Assembly (NCBI RefSeq): GCF_009758125.1
Contig: NZ_WRXO01000009.1
Span: 287,707-351,706 of the forward strand
Direction: 5' to 3'
DNA length: 64,000 bases
Source of the DNA: Chitinophaga oryziterrae
GTDB taxonomy: Bacteria; Bacteroidota; Bacteroidia; Chitinophagales; Chitinophagaceae
The notes under the pieces are model-generated. The model saw only the letters and a list, made by a program, of their open reading frames with translations. It was not told the DNA's origin and did no database searches. Numbering within the stretch: the stretch's first letter is position 1; the number at the start of each line of letters is the position of its first letter. A program made the translations under genes and the position numbers. Below, in pieces: positions 46,774-55,684 of the stretch.

Positions 46774-47253
46774 TTATAGCTTGATATGGATACATAACGC
46801 TTCGAGGGTTACATTTAACACACGTCTGAAGGCTTTAACGCCTTTCTCCAGTATACGAAACAATGCCGGGATACGCTCATGATAGGATAACAAGGCAATA
46901 TTCATACTATTTTGCATTTGCTTACCGGGCAACATACCCTGCATCAGCAAAAAACCATGATCGGTAGAAAAGTGGCTGCCGGAATCACTTCTCCTTACCA
47001 GGTTTACGCAACTATTATGAACTTTCCTGTAGAAATACCCTCCTACAGACTGTTCGATCTCGAGGTACAGTTGTTCTTCCCATACTTCTACAAAGATCTT
47101 CTGCACCAGTTGTTCTGCTTCTTCCATACTATTCAGCATCATCCGGGCCTTCAGACACAATGGCTTATAGTATTTCATAAAGAAATACCGGTAAGCTTTT
47201 ATGTCTCCACCCTTTAACGCATTAAGCATAGCCGAATCATCCATATGCTGCAT
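46774..47253 (-). CDS. ECF sigma factor truncated in region 4
   Basis: FecI-type sigma factor of 159 residues, shorter than the usual 180-200. Region 2 is present (about 18-88): AYRYFFMKYYKPLCLKARMM, EEAEQLVQKIFVEVWEEQ and YFYRKVHNSCVNLVRR. After a linker the C-terminus reads LEKGVKAFRRVLNVTLEAL and then CIHIKL and stop, which resembles the first helix of region 4 with a small deletion but lacks the helix-turn-helix that reads the -35 element. I checked the other two frames downstream and saw no HTH, so a simple frameshift does not explain it. FecR follows after 52 bases. Confidence 0.82.
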   Translation of the reverse strand: MQHMDDSAMLNALKGGDIKAYRYFFMKYYKPLCLKARMMLNSMEEAEQLVQKIFVEVWEEQLYLEIEQSVGGYFYRKVHNSCVNLVRRSDSGSHFSTDHGFLLMQGMLPGKQMQNSMNIALLSYHERIPALFRILEKGVKAFRRVLNVTLEALCIHIKL

Positions 47254-47328
47254 ACAGTGTGTTTTGGGAAATATCTTTAACAGTTGCTAACGTAAATATC
47301 CGCTTTCCGGCCTCCTTAAAACGTTAAC

Positions 47329-47344
47329 TACATGTTAACATGTA
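47329..47344. repeat. Perfect 16-bp palindrome
   Basis: TACATGTTAACATGTA, between the start of the ECF gene and the end of the receiver gene. It has no loop and no T tract, so an operator is likelier than a terminator; the position about 75-90 bases upstream of the ECF start suits a regulator of that operon. Confidence 0.4.
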
Positions 47345-47354
47345 TACATTACCC

Positions 47355-47750
47355 TTATTTTCTACTGGTGAGCTGTTCATTCAACAGCTCCAGTAACACG
47401 TCTACGTCTATTGGTTTCGACACATAAGCCGATGCGCCGGCGGCCAGGCATTTCTCCCGGTCTCCTACCATGGCCTGTGCCGTGACTGCCACAATATACA
47501 CATCAGCAATGGCCGGTGTGTTCCTGATAATGCCAATGGCTTCATAACCATCCATTTCGGGCATCATCATATCCATTAATACAATGTTTATTTCCTTTTC
47601 TTCCTGCAACATCTGTAACCCTGTTGCAGCATCAGTAGCCGTAAGGCAGTCAAATCCTTTAGATTTTAATACCAGTCTTAACGCGTAAATATTACGGTTA
47701 TCATCGTCTATGATCAATATCTTTTTTCCGGCTGCTCCCATCCTGTTCAT
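47355..47750 (-). CDS. Single-domain response regulator
   Basis: Receiver of 131 residues without output domain. It has the acidic pair IIDDDNRN, phospho-acceptor Asp60 in VLMDMMMPEMDGYEA, Thr in AVTAQAM and Lys in YVSKPIDV. It is very similar to the last receiver of the hybrid kinase upstream (both contain MDMMMPEMDGYE and GDREKC.AAGAS/AGAS), so it may have arisen from it. It starts 2 bases after the kinase stop and probably takes phosphate from it. Confidence 0.93.
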   Translation of the reverse strand: MNRMGAAGKKILIIDDDNRNIYALRLVLKSKGFDCLTATDAATGLQMLQEEKEINIVLMDMMMPEMDGYEAIGIIRNTPAIADVYIVAVTAQAMVGDREKCLAAGASAYVSKPIDVDVLLELLNEQLTSRK

Positions 47751-47752
47751 TA

Positions 47753-50700
47753 TTAGATTCTCGTATTATCATATAACCATACCCGCAATAAGGACACTAA
47801 CTGGTCTATATCCACCGGTTTTGAAATGTAATCGGAAGCGCCTGCTTTAATACATTTTTCCCTGTCGCCCAGCATTGTTTTTGCTGTCACTGCCAGGATA
47901 GGCAGGTTACGGTATTTAGGTATCTGACGGATCTGTTTAATGGTCTCATAACCATCCATCTCAGGCATCATCATATCCATCAGTACAATATCCACTTTCT
48001 GGTTCATTTCCAGCTGTTGCATGGCTTCTTTACCGTCCAGTGCAGAAATGATGTTCATCTTATGCTGTTCCAGCGCCTTCGTGAGAGAGAAGATGTTACG
48101 TACATCATCATCCGCAATCAATACTGTTTTATTCAACAGTACTTCTTTCAATGGCCCCTGTTGTTTACGCAGTGGTTTCTCTCCGCCTTTCTCTTCTACC
48201 AGGTGCAGGAACAATGCCACTTCATCGAGCATACGCTGATAGGAATGTGCCGTTTTGATCACAATAGAATCTGCATACTGGCGGATACGGTTTTCTTCTG
48301 CACGCGACAGATTTTTACCGGTGAAGATGATGATAGGCAGGTTTTCCAGTCCGGGATTCCCCTTTACTGTTTCCAGTGTTTCATATGCCTGTTCATCAGG
48401 TACGCCCATATCAAGGATCACACAGTTTACGCTCTCCTTTTTAAGGGCATTAACGCTGCTGATTATATTTCCTGTGATCTCTGTATTTACATTGAAGTTT
48501 TCCAGGAAGTAAGCCAGCGCCTGCGCATGTTTGGCATTTTCTTCCACGATAAGCACCTTCTTGGGATTGCGTGTGAGCGCATCTTCCAGACGTTGGAAAA
48601 CAAGCGGCATCTGTTCCAGTGCCAGGGGTTTACTGATAAAGTCCACGGCTCCTTTCTGCAAACTTTCTTTCCTGGCTTCCAGGGAAGAAACGATATGCAC
48701 GGGTATATGCCTGGTAGCAGGATTCGCTTTCAACGCCTCCATTACCTTCCAGCCATTCTGTACCGGTAGTACGATATCCAGCAGGATAGCCGCCGGTTTG
48801 TAGCGGTTTGCCATTTCAATACCATGATCTCCCCTTACCGCTACAATGCCTTTATAGCCTCTTTTACGGGTAAAGTCGAGCAGGATGGCCGCATAACTGG
48901 TATCATCCTCTACGATCAGGATCACCTTATCCTCAGCCGTTATATTGTCCCTGTCGTCCGGTATTTCTGCGGGTATTTCCTTCGCGGTAAAACGCAGCTC
49001 ATCATTCTTAGCCTTCCTGGCTTGTATCCATACTTCCTCTGCCTGCTGCTGCGTGGCTACCTGGATAACAGGCGCTGCCTCTGCCTGCGGACGTACCGGG
49101 ATCGTCACTATAAATTCACTGCCTTTATCCGGTTCGCTTTCCAGCCGGATCTCTCCGCCCAGGAGTTTGGCCAGTTCGCGACTGATAGACAATCCCAGTC
49201 CTGTACCACCATATTTGCGTCTGGTAGCCCCGTCTGCCTGCTGGAATGCTTCAAAGATCACCTGTTGCTTATCCGCGGGAATACCGATACCGGTATCTTT
49301 TACGGCAAAACGAATGTAAGGCTGTCCGTTTTGTTCCAGCGCACTTACTTGCAAAGTAACATTCCCTTTGGCCGTAAATTTAAGTGCGTTGGAGAGCAGA
49401 TTTTTAAGGATCTGTTCCAGGCGCATCTTATCAGTTTCTATTAACGCAGGCGCATTGGCCAGGATATTTACTTTAAGATCGAGGTTCTTTTCACGGGCGA
49501 TAGGTGCAAATAACGCTTCCATATCCTCACAAACTTCATGTACCGCTACTCCCGTCAGTTCCAGGTCCATTTTCCCGGATTCTATCTTGGAGAGATCAAG
49601 GATCTCATCGATCAGGTTCAGTAACCCTTTACCGGAACTCTGTATCACCTGTGCAGATTCTACCTGGTCCGGGACCAGGTTCTTTTCATTATTTTCAGAG
49701 AGCAGACGACTTAATAACAGGATAGAGTTCAGCGGGGTGCGCAGTTCATGCGACATATTCGCCAAAAACTCCGATTTGTATTTGGTACTGATCTCCAGTT
49801 CTTCTGCTTTCTTTTGTATTTCAAGATTACGTTCTACAATGACCTGGTTCCTGTCTTCCAGCAAACGCGACCTTTCCTCCAGTTCCTGGTTGGCCTGTTG
49901 CAGTTCTTCCTGCTGCACACGTAACTCTTCTTCTGATGCCTGAAGCTTGGAGGCCTGTGCTTCCAGCTCCGTATTAATATTCTCTAATTCTCCATGTTGT
50001 ACCTGTAACTCTTCCGACTGTGCCTGTGTTTCTTCCAGCAATTCCTGTACACGGCGACGGTTTTCCGAGGTAACGACCGCAATCCCTATGTTATGGGTAA
50101 CCGACTCCAGGAACGCAAGTTCCGCAGGCGTATACGCTGTAAGAGAGGCCAGCTCTATCACACCTCTTACAGACCCTTCGTATATAACGGGTACGGCTAT
50201 AACAGACACTGGTCTGATTTCTCCGGCGGCATAACTGACAGAGATATTTTCCGGTGCGATATCTTTCAGTATGATTGTTTTGGCGCTTACTGCACATTGC
50301 CCCACAAGGCCCTGCCCTAAAGGGATCTCAAGGCGACCGTTCGTATTGATGAATGCAAAACTACCGGTCAGTTTTAAGCTACGGCTTCCTTCACTGAGGT
50401 ACAGCGCACCCACCTGGCTATGGGTATATTCTGCCAGGAATTCTATGATATGAGCCGCCAGTACCTCTACGGTCTTCTCTCCTACCATCCTGTTATTCAA
50501 TCCGGCAATACCTGCCTGTAACCATTCCTTTTCCGATAACAGGCTAAATGAACGATCCAGGGAAACCGCCATTTTATTCAGAGACACAGACAAACTACCT
50601 AATCCATCACTTTCTGCATCGTCTACCCGGATAGAATAATCTCCGGCGGAGATCTTTTCTGCGATGTTGCGGATAATATCTATACGGTGACTGGTTACAC

Positions 50701-51364
50701 GGTCTTTTTCTTCCAGGGCCCCCTGTAGTTTACTGTGTTCTTCAAAGTCACGTTTCACACGTGTGTAGAACACAGAAGTAATGAGCAACGCCAGTAAAGC
50801 TGCAATAACGATCAGAACAGGTGTATAACCAGAAACACTATTGAGATTGGCCGTACGTTGCTGCAGCAGGTGACGCTCCCTGTCTTCCATCAACATCACC
50901 AGCTTACGGGCACTGTCCATGATCATGCGGCCCCCCTGCAGACTGTCAAAACTAATTGGCTGTCCGGCACGACGGGAATCTATAGAATGCTGCAAATGTG
51001 CCTGCCGGCGGTTGATCATGCCCCTCAGCTCTCTGATCGAAGTCTGCTGGGCAGGATTGTCCTGTGTTAATGCCTGAATATTATTTACGGCGGCCAATGC
51101 ACTGTCAAAGGCGCCTTTATATGGATCGAGGAACTCTTCATCACCAGTCAGCAGGTAACCCCGCTGTCCTGTTTCGGCGTCTTTCATCACCGATATGGTA
51201 TTCTCCAATTGCAGGATCACCTGGTTGGTATGGTCTACCAAAAAAGCACTTGCCAGCAGGTTCTTGATACTAAAAAAGGAGGCTACTGAACTCATCACCA
51301 GCAGAAGCAAAGACAACCCAAACCCTATCAGCAGATTTCTTTTAAAAGTAGCTTTAACTTTCAT
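47753..51364 (-). CDS. Hybrid histidine kinase: CHASE3-HAMP-GAF-HisKA-HATPase with three receivers
   Basis: Membrane sensor kinase of 1203 residues. Helix 1 (about 10-32), CHASE3 periplasmic domain (about 38-175, with GQRGYLLTGDEEFLDPY), helix 2 (about 180-202), HAMP (about 215-270), GAF (about 285-420), a long coiled coil (about 425-525, repeated QAQ/EELQVQ), HisKA with His539 in NMSHELRTPLNS, HATPase (about 645-760, DTGIGI, GTGLGLSISREL). Three receivers follow: about 820-935 (LLDIVLPVQNG), about 945-1055 (ILDMGVPDEQAY, less typical, ending KTAH in place of KP) and about 1080-1195 (LMDMMMPEMDG). The second receiver looks degenerate. Architecture resembles stress- or quorum-sensing hybrid kinases of the phylum; the signal is unknown. 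Confidence 0.94.
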   Translation of the reverse strand: MKVKATFKRNLLIGFGLSLLLLVMSSVASFFSIKNLLASAFLVDHTNQVILQLENTISVMKDAETGQRGYLLTGDEEFLDPYKGAFDSALAAVNNIQALTQDNPAQQTSIRELRGMINRRQAHLQHSIDSRRAGQPISFDSLQGGRMIMDSARKLVMLMEDRERHLLQQRTANLNSVSGYTPVLIVIAALLALLITSVFYTRVKRDFEEHSKLQGALEEKDRVTSHRIDIIRNIAEKISAGDYSIRVDDAESDGLGSLSVSLNKMAVSLDRSFSLLSEKEWLQAGIAGLNNRMVGEKTVEVLAAHIIEFLAEYTHSQVGALYLSEGSRSLKLTGSFAFINTNGRLEIPLGQGLVGQCAVSAKTIILKDIAPENISVSYAAGEIRPVSVIAVPVIYEGSVRGVIELASLTAYTPAELAFLESVTHNIGIAVVTSENRRRVQELLEETQAQSEELQVQHGELENINTELEAQASKLQASEEELRVQQEELQQANQELEERSRLLEDRNQVIVERNLEIQKKAEELEISTKYKSEFLANMSHELRTPLNSILLLSRLLSENNEKNLVPDQVESAQVIQSSGKGLLNLIDEILDLSKIESGKMDLELTGVAVHEVCEDMEALFAPIAREKNLDLKVNILANAPALIETDKMRLEQILKNLLSNALKFTAKGNVTLQVSALEQNGQPYIRFAVKDTGIGIPADKQQVIFEAFQQADGATRRKYGGTGLGLSISRELAKLLGGEIRLESEPDKGSEFIVTIPVRPQAEAAPVIQVATQQQAEEVWIQARKAKNDELRFTAKEIPAEIPDDRDNITAEDKVILIVEDDTSYAAILLDFTRKRGYKGIVAVRGDHGIEMANRYKPAAILLDIVLPVQNGWKVMEALKANPATRHIPVHIVSSLEARKESLQKGAVDFISKPLALEQMPLVFQRLEDALTRNPKKVLIVEENAKHAQALAYFLENFNVNTEITGNIISSVNALKKESVNCVILDMGVPDEQAYETLETVKGNPGLENLPIIIFTGKNLSRAEENRIRQYADSIVIKTAHSYQRMLDEVALFLHLVEEKGGEKPLRKQQGPLKEVLLNKTVLIADDDVRNIFSLTKALEQHKMNIISALDGKEAMQQLEMNQKVDIVLMDMMMPEMDGYETIKQIRQIPKYRNLPILAVTAKTMLGDREKCIKAGASDYISKPVDIDQLVSLLRVWLYDNTRI

Positions 51365-51442
51365 CCATTCAATTGTTTAGTCGGCGTGTGCGTTGACTTA
51401 TATAAGTGAGAGTGATTATTTTACTAACATTCTGTAAATATA

Positions 51443-51487
51443 AATCCCCTGCTTCATATTGCCAAGAGCAATGATCCGCAGGGGATT
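51443..51487 (-). terminator. Hairpin terminator after the M28 peptidase gene
   Basis: 10-bp outer stem AATCCCCTGC (51443-51452) with GCAGGGGATT (51478-51487); a smaller ATTGC/GCAAT hairpin lies inside. On the minus strand it is followed by TATATTTA rather than a pure T run. Confidence 0.6.
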
Positions 51488-51508
51488 AAAACTATTTATT
51501 CAAGATCA

Positions 51509-53683
51509 TTATCTGGCAGCGGTCAGATAAACCGCCAGGCGATTGATCGCATCGGCAACGATCCCTATCTGTGTTTGTGCCTCTTTCCAGTTGCGTTGTT
51601 CAATCGCTTCCCTTACACCGGGAATCGTTTTCACGCCATAGCCTGTATAAAAGCCAGGTGCGTAAATAGTATGTTTATACCAGGAACGACGCGGTAATCC
51701 GTCTTTTGCGAGCAGTTGCTGTTCAGCCTGATATAATGCCAGGTTATTAACCGGTTGTTGCTGAGTAGCTTTATCCAGGGCTGATAAGGCATTCTGCAAT
51801 GGAGAGAAATCAATGTAAGGCACGTCCTCTTCCAGCGCAGGCAGCTTCAGCTTTTCCTGTTTGTCTTCTGCCAGTGAATATTGCTGTGTGTTCAATAAGG
51901 TATTATTTGCTTTGGTGGTCTCGCGCATTTCTGCAATGAGTGCCTGTAATTCATCTGTATAAGTACTGATAGTCTTTTGCAGGCTGCGATAATCAAAAGG
52001 TAAAGCGGGCGCATCTGCAAGGCGTAATACCGCCCTGCCAGCCGTTTGGGATAGTGCGGCCCCATATACGAACCCGGGATCTTTAAACCGGGTATAATCA
52101 TCATAAGAATCATAAATAGAATGATATTCTCCCCCGTTATCTTCTCCTCCAAAACCAAGGTTCAATGAAGGGATTCCCAGATGTTGCAGAAAGGAAGAGT
52201 AATCGGAGCCGGAGCCTAAGGCTTCCAGCTTCATGTCCTGCTGTTGCATGGCATCCCTTTTTCCTTTTGCACTGGCAGCGTTCACTGCATTGAATGCTCT
52301 TTTACGTTCAAACAGGCTTACATGCGTCTGCGGATCAGTCACCTCTTTCGCAATCTCCCCCATCATAGGTTCCAGTGCATGAGAGCCACCGGCGGAGAGG
52401 AAACCGCGTCCGTTATTATCTGTATTTATATAAGCCACTGCTTTCTTCTGCAATTCATCAGCATGATCTTCCACCCATTCTGTAGAGCCTATCAATCCGG
52501 GTTCTTCCGCATCCCAGGCGCAGTACACCAGTGTACGGGCGGGTTTGTAACCGCCTTTCACCAGCTCACCGATAGCCTTTGCCTCTTCCAGTTCGGATGC
52601 CAGTCCGCTGATAGGGTCAGCTGCCCCATTCACCCATGCATCATGGTGATTCCCCCTGATAATCCATTGATCAGGGAACTGTGCGCCTTTGATCTCAGCG
52701 ATCACGTCGTAGGCAGGACGTAGTTGCCAGTCGAACGATACTTCCAGGTGTACCTTTCCTGTACCCGGACCAACATGATACGTCATTGGCAAACCACCTC
52801 TCCAGGCAGCGGGGGCCACCGGGCCGGTAAGGGCTGCCAGTAAAGGCTGTGCATCATGGTAACTGATGGGGAGTACCGGTATTTTTAAGAGGTTGGCCGC
52901 TTCTGACCTTTCCAGGCGTTTGGCATTCTGCGTAGCACCGGTACCGGGAGTAAGCGGATCTCCGGGATAGATCACCATATCCATGATAGAGCCACGTTGC
53001 ACACCGTATTCATTTTTATAAGCACCCTTCGGATATACGTCTCCCTGCACATAACCATCCTGGGCAGGATCGGAATAGATAATACAACCGATAGCACCAT
53101 GTTCCTGTGCTACTTTGGGTTTGGTACCGCGCCAGGAATGTCCGTAGCGGGCAATCACGATCTTTCCTTTAACGTCTATCCCTGCACGTTCCAGCCATTC
53201 ATAATCTTCAGGCAGGCCGAAGTTCACATATACCAGTTCAGCAGTAACGTTACCGTCCGCGCTCCAGGCGTTATAGGTAGGCAGCTGGCCTTCCTGGCCG
53301 GAAGTAGCGTCTTCCTTTAAAGCAGGTTCTTTGAGTAAAGCCTTATAGGTAGTGGGGCCGGTCAGTTCCAGCACCCTTGTTTTAGGGGTAGGGAACAACA
53401 CCTGGTAAGTAACCAGGTGTGTATCCCAACCATAACTTTTGAACTTTGCAAGTACGGATTCAGCCACAGCCTTACCACCGGTGGAGCCTACGTGATGTGG
53501 TTTGGCCGACAGTTCGCGGATGGTCTCTCCGATATGTGCACTGCTGATCTGCTGGTCGAAGCGGGTTTCCAGTTGTTGCTGGGTAACGGTAGCGTCGCCT
53601 TTGAATCCGGCAATTGATTTTTGCTGGGCATTTGCGGCAGCGCCACTGAGCATCAACAGGCTAAGGATGTAACGTACTTGCAT
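51509..53683 (-). CDS. Secreted M28 metallopeptidase, glutamate carboxypeptidase II type
   Basis: Exported dizinc carboxypeptidase or aminopeptidase of 724 residues; signal peptide ends NAQQ (about 1-20). A PA domain is inserted (about 150-280). The zinc ligands line up with GCPII: His346 (GNHHDAW), Asp356 (AADPISG), Glu394 with catalytic base Glu393 (WDAEEPGLIGS), Asp422 (NTDNN) and His521 (EYHSIYDSYDDY). The C-terminal 160 residues form a helical transferrin-receptor-like dimerisation domain. It would cleave terminal residues such as glutamate from peptides outside the cytoplasm. It follows another metallopeptidase gene by 18 bases, suggesting one operon for peptide breakdown. Confidence 0.94.
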   Translation of the reverse strand: MQVRYILSLLMLSGAAANAQQKSIAGFKGDATVTQQQLETRFDQQISSAHIGETIRELSAKPHHVGSTGGKAVAESVLAKFKSYGWDTHLVTYQVLFPTPKTRVLELTGPTTYKALLKEPALKEDATSGQEGQLPTYNAWSADGNVTAELVYVNFGLPEDYEWLERAGIDVKGKIVIARYGHSWRGTKPKVAQEHGAIGCIIYSDPAQDGYVQGDVYPKGAYKNEYGVQRGSIMDMVIYPGDPLTPGTGATQNAKRLERSEAANLLKIPVLPISYHDAQPLLAALTGPVAPAAWRGGLPMTYHVGPGTGKVHLEVSFDWQLRPAYDVIAEIKGAQFPDQWIIRGNHHDAWVNGAADPISGLASELEEAKAIGELVKGGYKPARTLVYCAWDAEEPGLIGSTEWVEDHADELQKKAVAYINTDNNGRGFLSAGGSHALEPMMGEIAKEVTDPQTHVSLFERKRAFNAVNAASAKGKRDAMQQQDMKLEALGSGSDYSSFLQHLGIPSLNLGFGGEDNGGEYHSIYDSYDDYTRFKDPGFVYGAALSQTAGRAVLRLADAPALPFDYRSLQKTISTYTDELQALIAEMRETTKANNTLLNTQQYSLAEDKQEKLKLPALEEDVPYIDFSPLQNALSALDKATQQQPVNNLALYQAEQQLLAKDGLPRRSWYKHTIYAPGFYTGYGVKTIPGVREAIEQRNWKEAQTQIGIVADAINRLAVYLTAAR

Positions 53684-53701
53684 AAGTGTTTGTTTTTTTA
53701 A

Positions 53702-54391
53702 TTAGATAACCGGGTTAGCGGCGTATTCCGTCCACAGTTCGTCAACGGATTCTCCTGTCAGGTCTTTCCAGATAGCAGGAGTATAAGTTTTAGTGCGCAT
53801 TGCAGCATCCAGTTTGTTTACCAGGTCTTTGCGTTTGTTCTTCTCCACCCATACCAGGAAGCGGGCAGTAACACGGTAAGCCTGTTTGTAACTCTGTCCT
53901 GCTTTGAAGTCGGGCAACGTCCAGTGAGCTCCCGGATTGTCCACACCATATACAAAACGTACATAGTCGGCAATCCCTTCTGTTAACCATCCCGGGTCGT
54001 AACCAGGGTAAGACTGCACTACGTGCATGCCTTCGTGGGTCACCACATCTATATCGTTCGGGTTCTTTTTGAACCACTCCGGATTAAAGCGGATACGCGT
54101 ACCATAAGTGGCAGCGATACCGTCGTAAGTCGGGTCGATTTCAAAATACACAACTTTTACCGCGTTTTTATTAAAACGGGCTACCTGTTTCGGATAAACT
54201 TCGAAAAAGGTGTTAATGAGCCGGCGGCCTACTGCTGTGTCAAACGTAGCTGATTTGTTTTCGTAGATCAGCGTAAAACCACCTTTTGTGATTGAATCCT
54301 TTTGCTGCGCTTTTGTGATTGCCGGCAGCAGGCAAACTGACAGGCACAGGCTTGCCATCATTCTTTTCAGACCTTGATTAGTGAGTACCAT
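53702..54391 (-). CDS. Secreted basic-secretory-protein-family metallopeptidase
   Basis: Exported protein of 229 residues with a signal peptide (about 1-28, ITKAQQ). It carries the zinc-peptidase motif HEGMH (His119, Glu120, His123) in VVTHEGMHVVQS, with a third ligand probably in the later WLTEGIADYVRF segment. The sequence matches the BSP family (plant basic secretory proteins, Pfam PF04450), which is widespread in Bacteroidota. A conserved C-terminal part DLTGESVDELWTEYAANP is also family-typical. It is the first gene of a two-gene set with the M28 enzyme. Confidence 0.88.
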   Translation of the reverse strand: MVLTNQGLKRMMASLCLSVCLLPAITKAQQKDSITKGGFTLIYENKSATFDTAVGRRLINTFFEVYPKQVARFNKNAVKVVYFEIDPTYDGIAATYGTRIRFNPEWFKKNPNDIDVVTHEGMHVVQSYPGYDPGWLTEGIADYVRFVYGVDNPGAHWTLPDFKAGQSYKQAYRVTARFLVWVEKNKRKDLVNKLDAAMRTKTYTPAIWKDLTGESVDELWTEYAANPVI

Positions 54392-54815
54392 TGATGCGTG
54401 GGTGTTTGTTCTTTAAAACAATTAAAAATTCGCTACAATATTAATAATTTACCTCATTAGGAAGTTAACCTTCTACCATGCTATCTTACCATTTAAGAAC
54501 TAAATAGCGGGATTTGGGTTTCCAGGATAGTTATCTTGTCGCAAAAGTGGAAAAAATTTTACGGAAGGGTGATATATATAAATAACGATATAATACGCCG
54601 GTTCGGAGATAATTATAGCCAATTCATCCCATTAAGGGTCCCCCTGTTAAACCCGGAGAGGCAAAGTTCATCTAATGAGAAATTCTAACTTTAATCGCAT
54701 ATTAATTATGATCTATTGCGAATTACGTATGTTTGCCCGCGAAATATTTTAGCCTGCATTACACGGGTTCATTCGTAATTTTCAATTGATCATTGTAATA
54801 GTTCAAATTTTATCT
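54392..54815. other. Divergent intergenic region, AT-rich
   Basis: 424 bases between the peptidase and barrel-protein genes. A TATGTTTG box (54728-54735) fits TAnnTTTG but has no -33 element at the right distance. Nothing else recognisable. Confidence 0.4.
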
Positions 54816-55421
54816 ATGAAAAAAAGATTGTTACTGGCCGGAGTTTTATTTGTGTTCCTTGGATCTGCTGCAAGTGCGCAGGGTTTCCATTATGGATTGA
54901 AAGCGAGCTTAATGTTCTCTTCTATCCAGGGCGATGGTCTGAAATCTTCTTATCCTCCTGGTTTCCAGGGTGGTGCGTTTGCTGAATGGGATTTTTCCAA
55001 GAAATGGGGTATTCAGCCGGAATTATTATTTACGCAGGCTGGCGCCAGGAAATCGGACGATTTTCAGTCCAGGTATTATGTAAGTGAGGGTAACACAAAC
55101 TCTTCCAGCAACAAGGCTAAACTGAGTTATCTGACCATTCCCCTCTTATTCCGTTACAGCCCTATCAAGGACCTGACGTTTAACCTGGGTGCGCAGTATA
55201 GCTACCTGTTCTTTGCCAACGAGGATTTCCTGAAGTATAACAAGGATGCGTTTAAGAAAACCGATATCGGAGCTGTTGCCGGTGTACAGGTGAATGTAGC
55301 GAATGTTAGATTCTTTGGCCGCTATGTATTGGGTTTATCCAATGTGAACGATATTTCTACTCCACAGCATACCTGGAAATCCCAACAGATCATATTAGGT
55401 ATGGGTGTTGCTTTTAAATAG
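54816..55421 (+). CDS. Outer-membrane beta-barrel protein
   Basis: Small porin-like barrel of 201 residues from ATG 54816 (a reading from a TTG at 54786 only adds non-conserved residues). Signal peptide 1-24 (MKKRLLLAGVLFVFLGSAASAQG). The mature part has alternating amphipathic strands, begins FHYGLKASLMFSSIQG, includes WDFSKKWGIQPELLFTQAGARK and ends with IILGMGVAFK. It fits the outer-membrane beta-barrel (OMP_b-brl_2) family of Bacteroidota. The role (porin, adhesin or signalling) is not readable. Two T-tailed hairpins follow. Confidence 0.85.
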   Translation: MKKRLLLAGVLFVFLGSAASAQGFHYGLKASLMFSSIQGDGLKSSYPPGFQGGAFAEWDFSKKWGIQPELLFTQAGARKSDDFQSRYYVSEGNTNSSSNKAKLSYLTIPLLFRYSPIKDLTFNLGAQYSYLFFANEDFLKYNKDAFKKTDIGAVAGVQVNVANVRFFGRYVLGLSNVNDISTPQHTWKSQQIILGMGVAFK

Positions 55422-55453
55422 TCAATAACTCCGTCAGGAGTGATATATAATAT

Positions 55454-55480
55454 GGGGCTCCTTCATTAGGGAGCCCTTTT
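55454..55480 (+). terminator. First of two tandem terminators after the barrel gene
   Basis: GGGCTCC (55455-55461) with GGAGCCC (55470-55476), loop TTCATTAG, followed by four T. Confidence 0.7.
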
Positions 55481-55498
55481 GATTGAATAACAAATATG

Positions 55499-55525
55499 AG
55501 GCTCCCTTTCAGGGGGCCTTCTTTG
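55499..55525 (+). terminator. Second tandem terminator-like hairpin
   Basis: AGGCTCCCT (55499-55507) with AGGGGGCCT (55511-55519), one G-T wobble, loop TTC, then TCTTT. Same strand as the first. Confidence 0.5.
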
Positions 55526-55629
55526 ATGCAATAAGGTTGTACATATCTTCTTATAAGGTTCTGATAAATACTCTTAAATTTATTTATTGCATTAATAAAA
55601 CAGAAGTAAAGCATATATAAAGCATTCCT

Positions 55630-55684
55630 CTAGAAGTATGGATTATATATGCTTCATATATGGCTTATATATGGATTATACTCC
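55630..55684. repeat. 11-bp imperfect tandem repeat, TATATG type
   Basis: Five adjacent 11-base units: CTAGAAGTATG, GATTATATATG, CTTCATATATG, GCTTATATATG, GATTATACTCC. The period of one helical turn with an AT-rich centre points to bent DNA or an array of binding sites. It lies in an untranslated gap between two convergent terminators. Confidence 0.55.

Noticed and set aside
46774..46900. A frameshift as the cause of the missing region 4 in the second ECF factor
   Set aside because: The other two frames were read by eye through 46741 and give early stops and no HTH; truncation remains the simplest reading.
47993..50453. Several long plus-strand open frames, up to 250 codons, antisense to the hybrid kinase
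   Set aside because: The kinase domains on the minus strand are complete and continuous; the antisense peptides are Cys- and Ser-rich and without recognisable domains.
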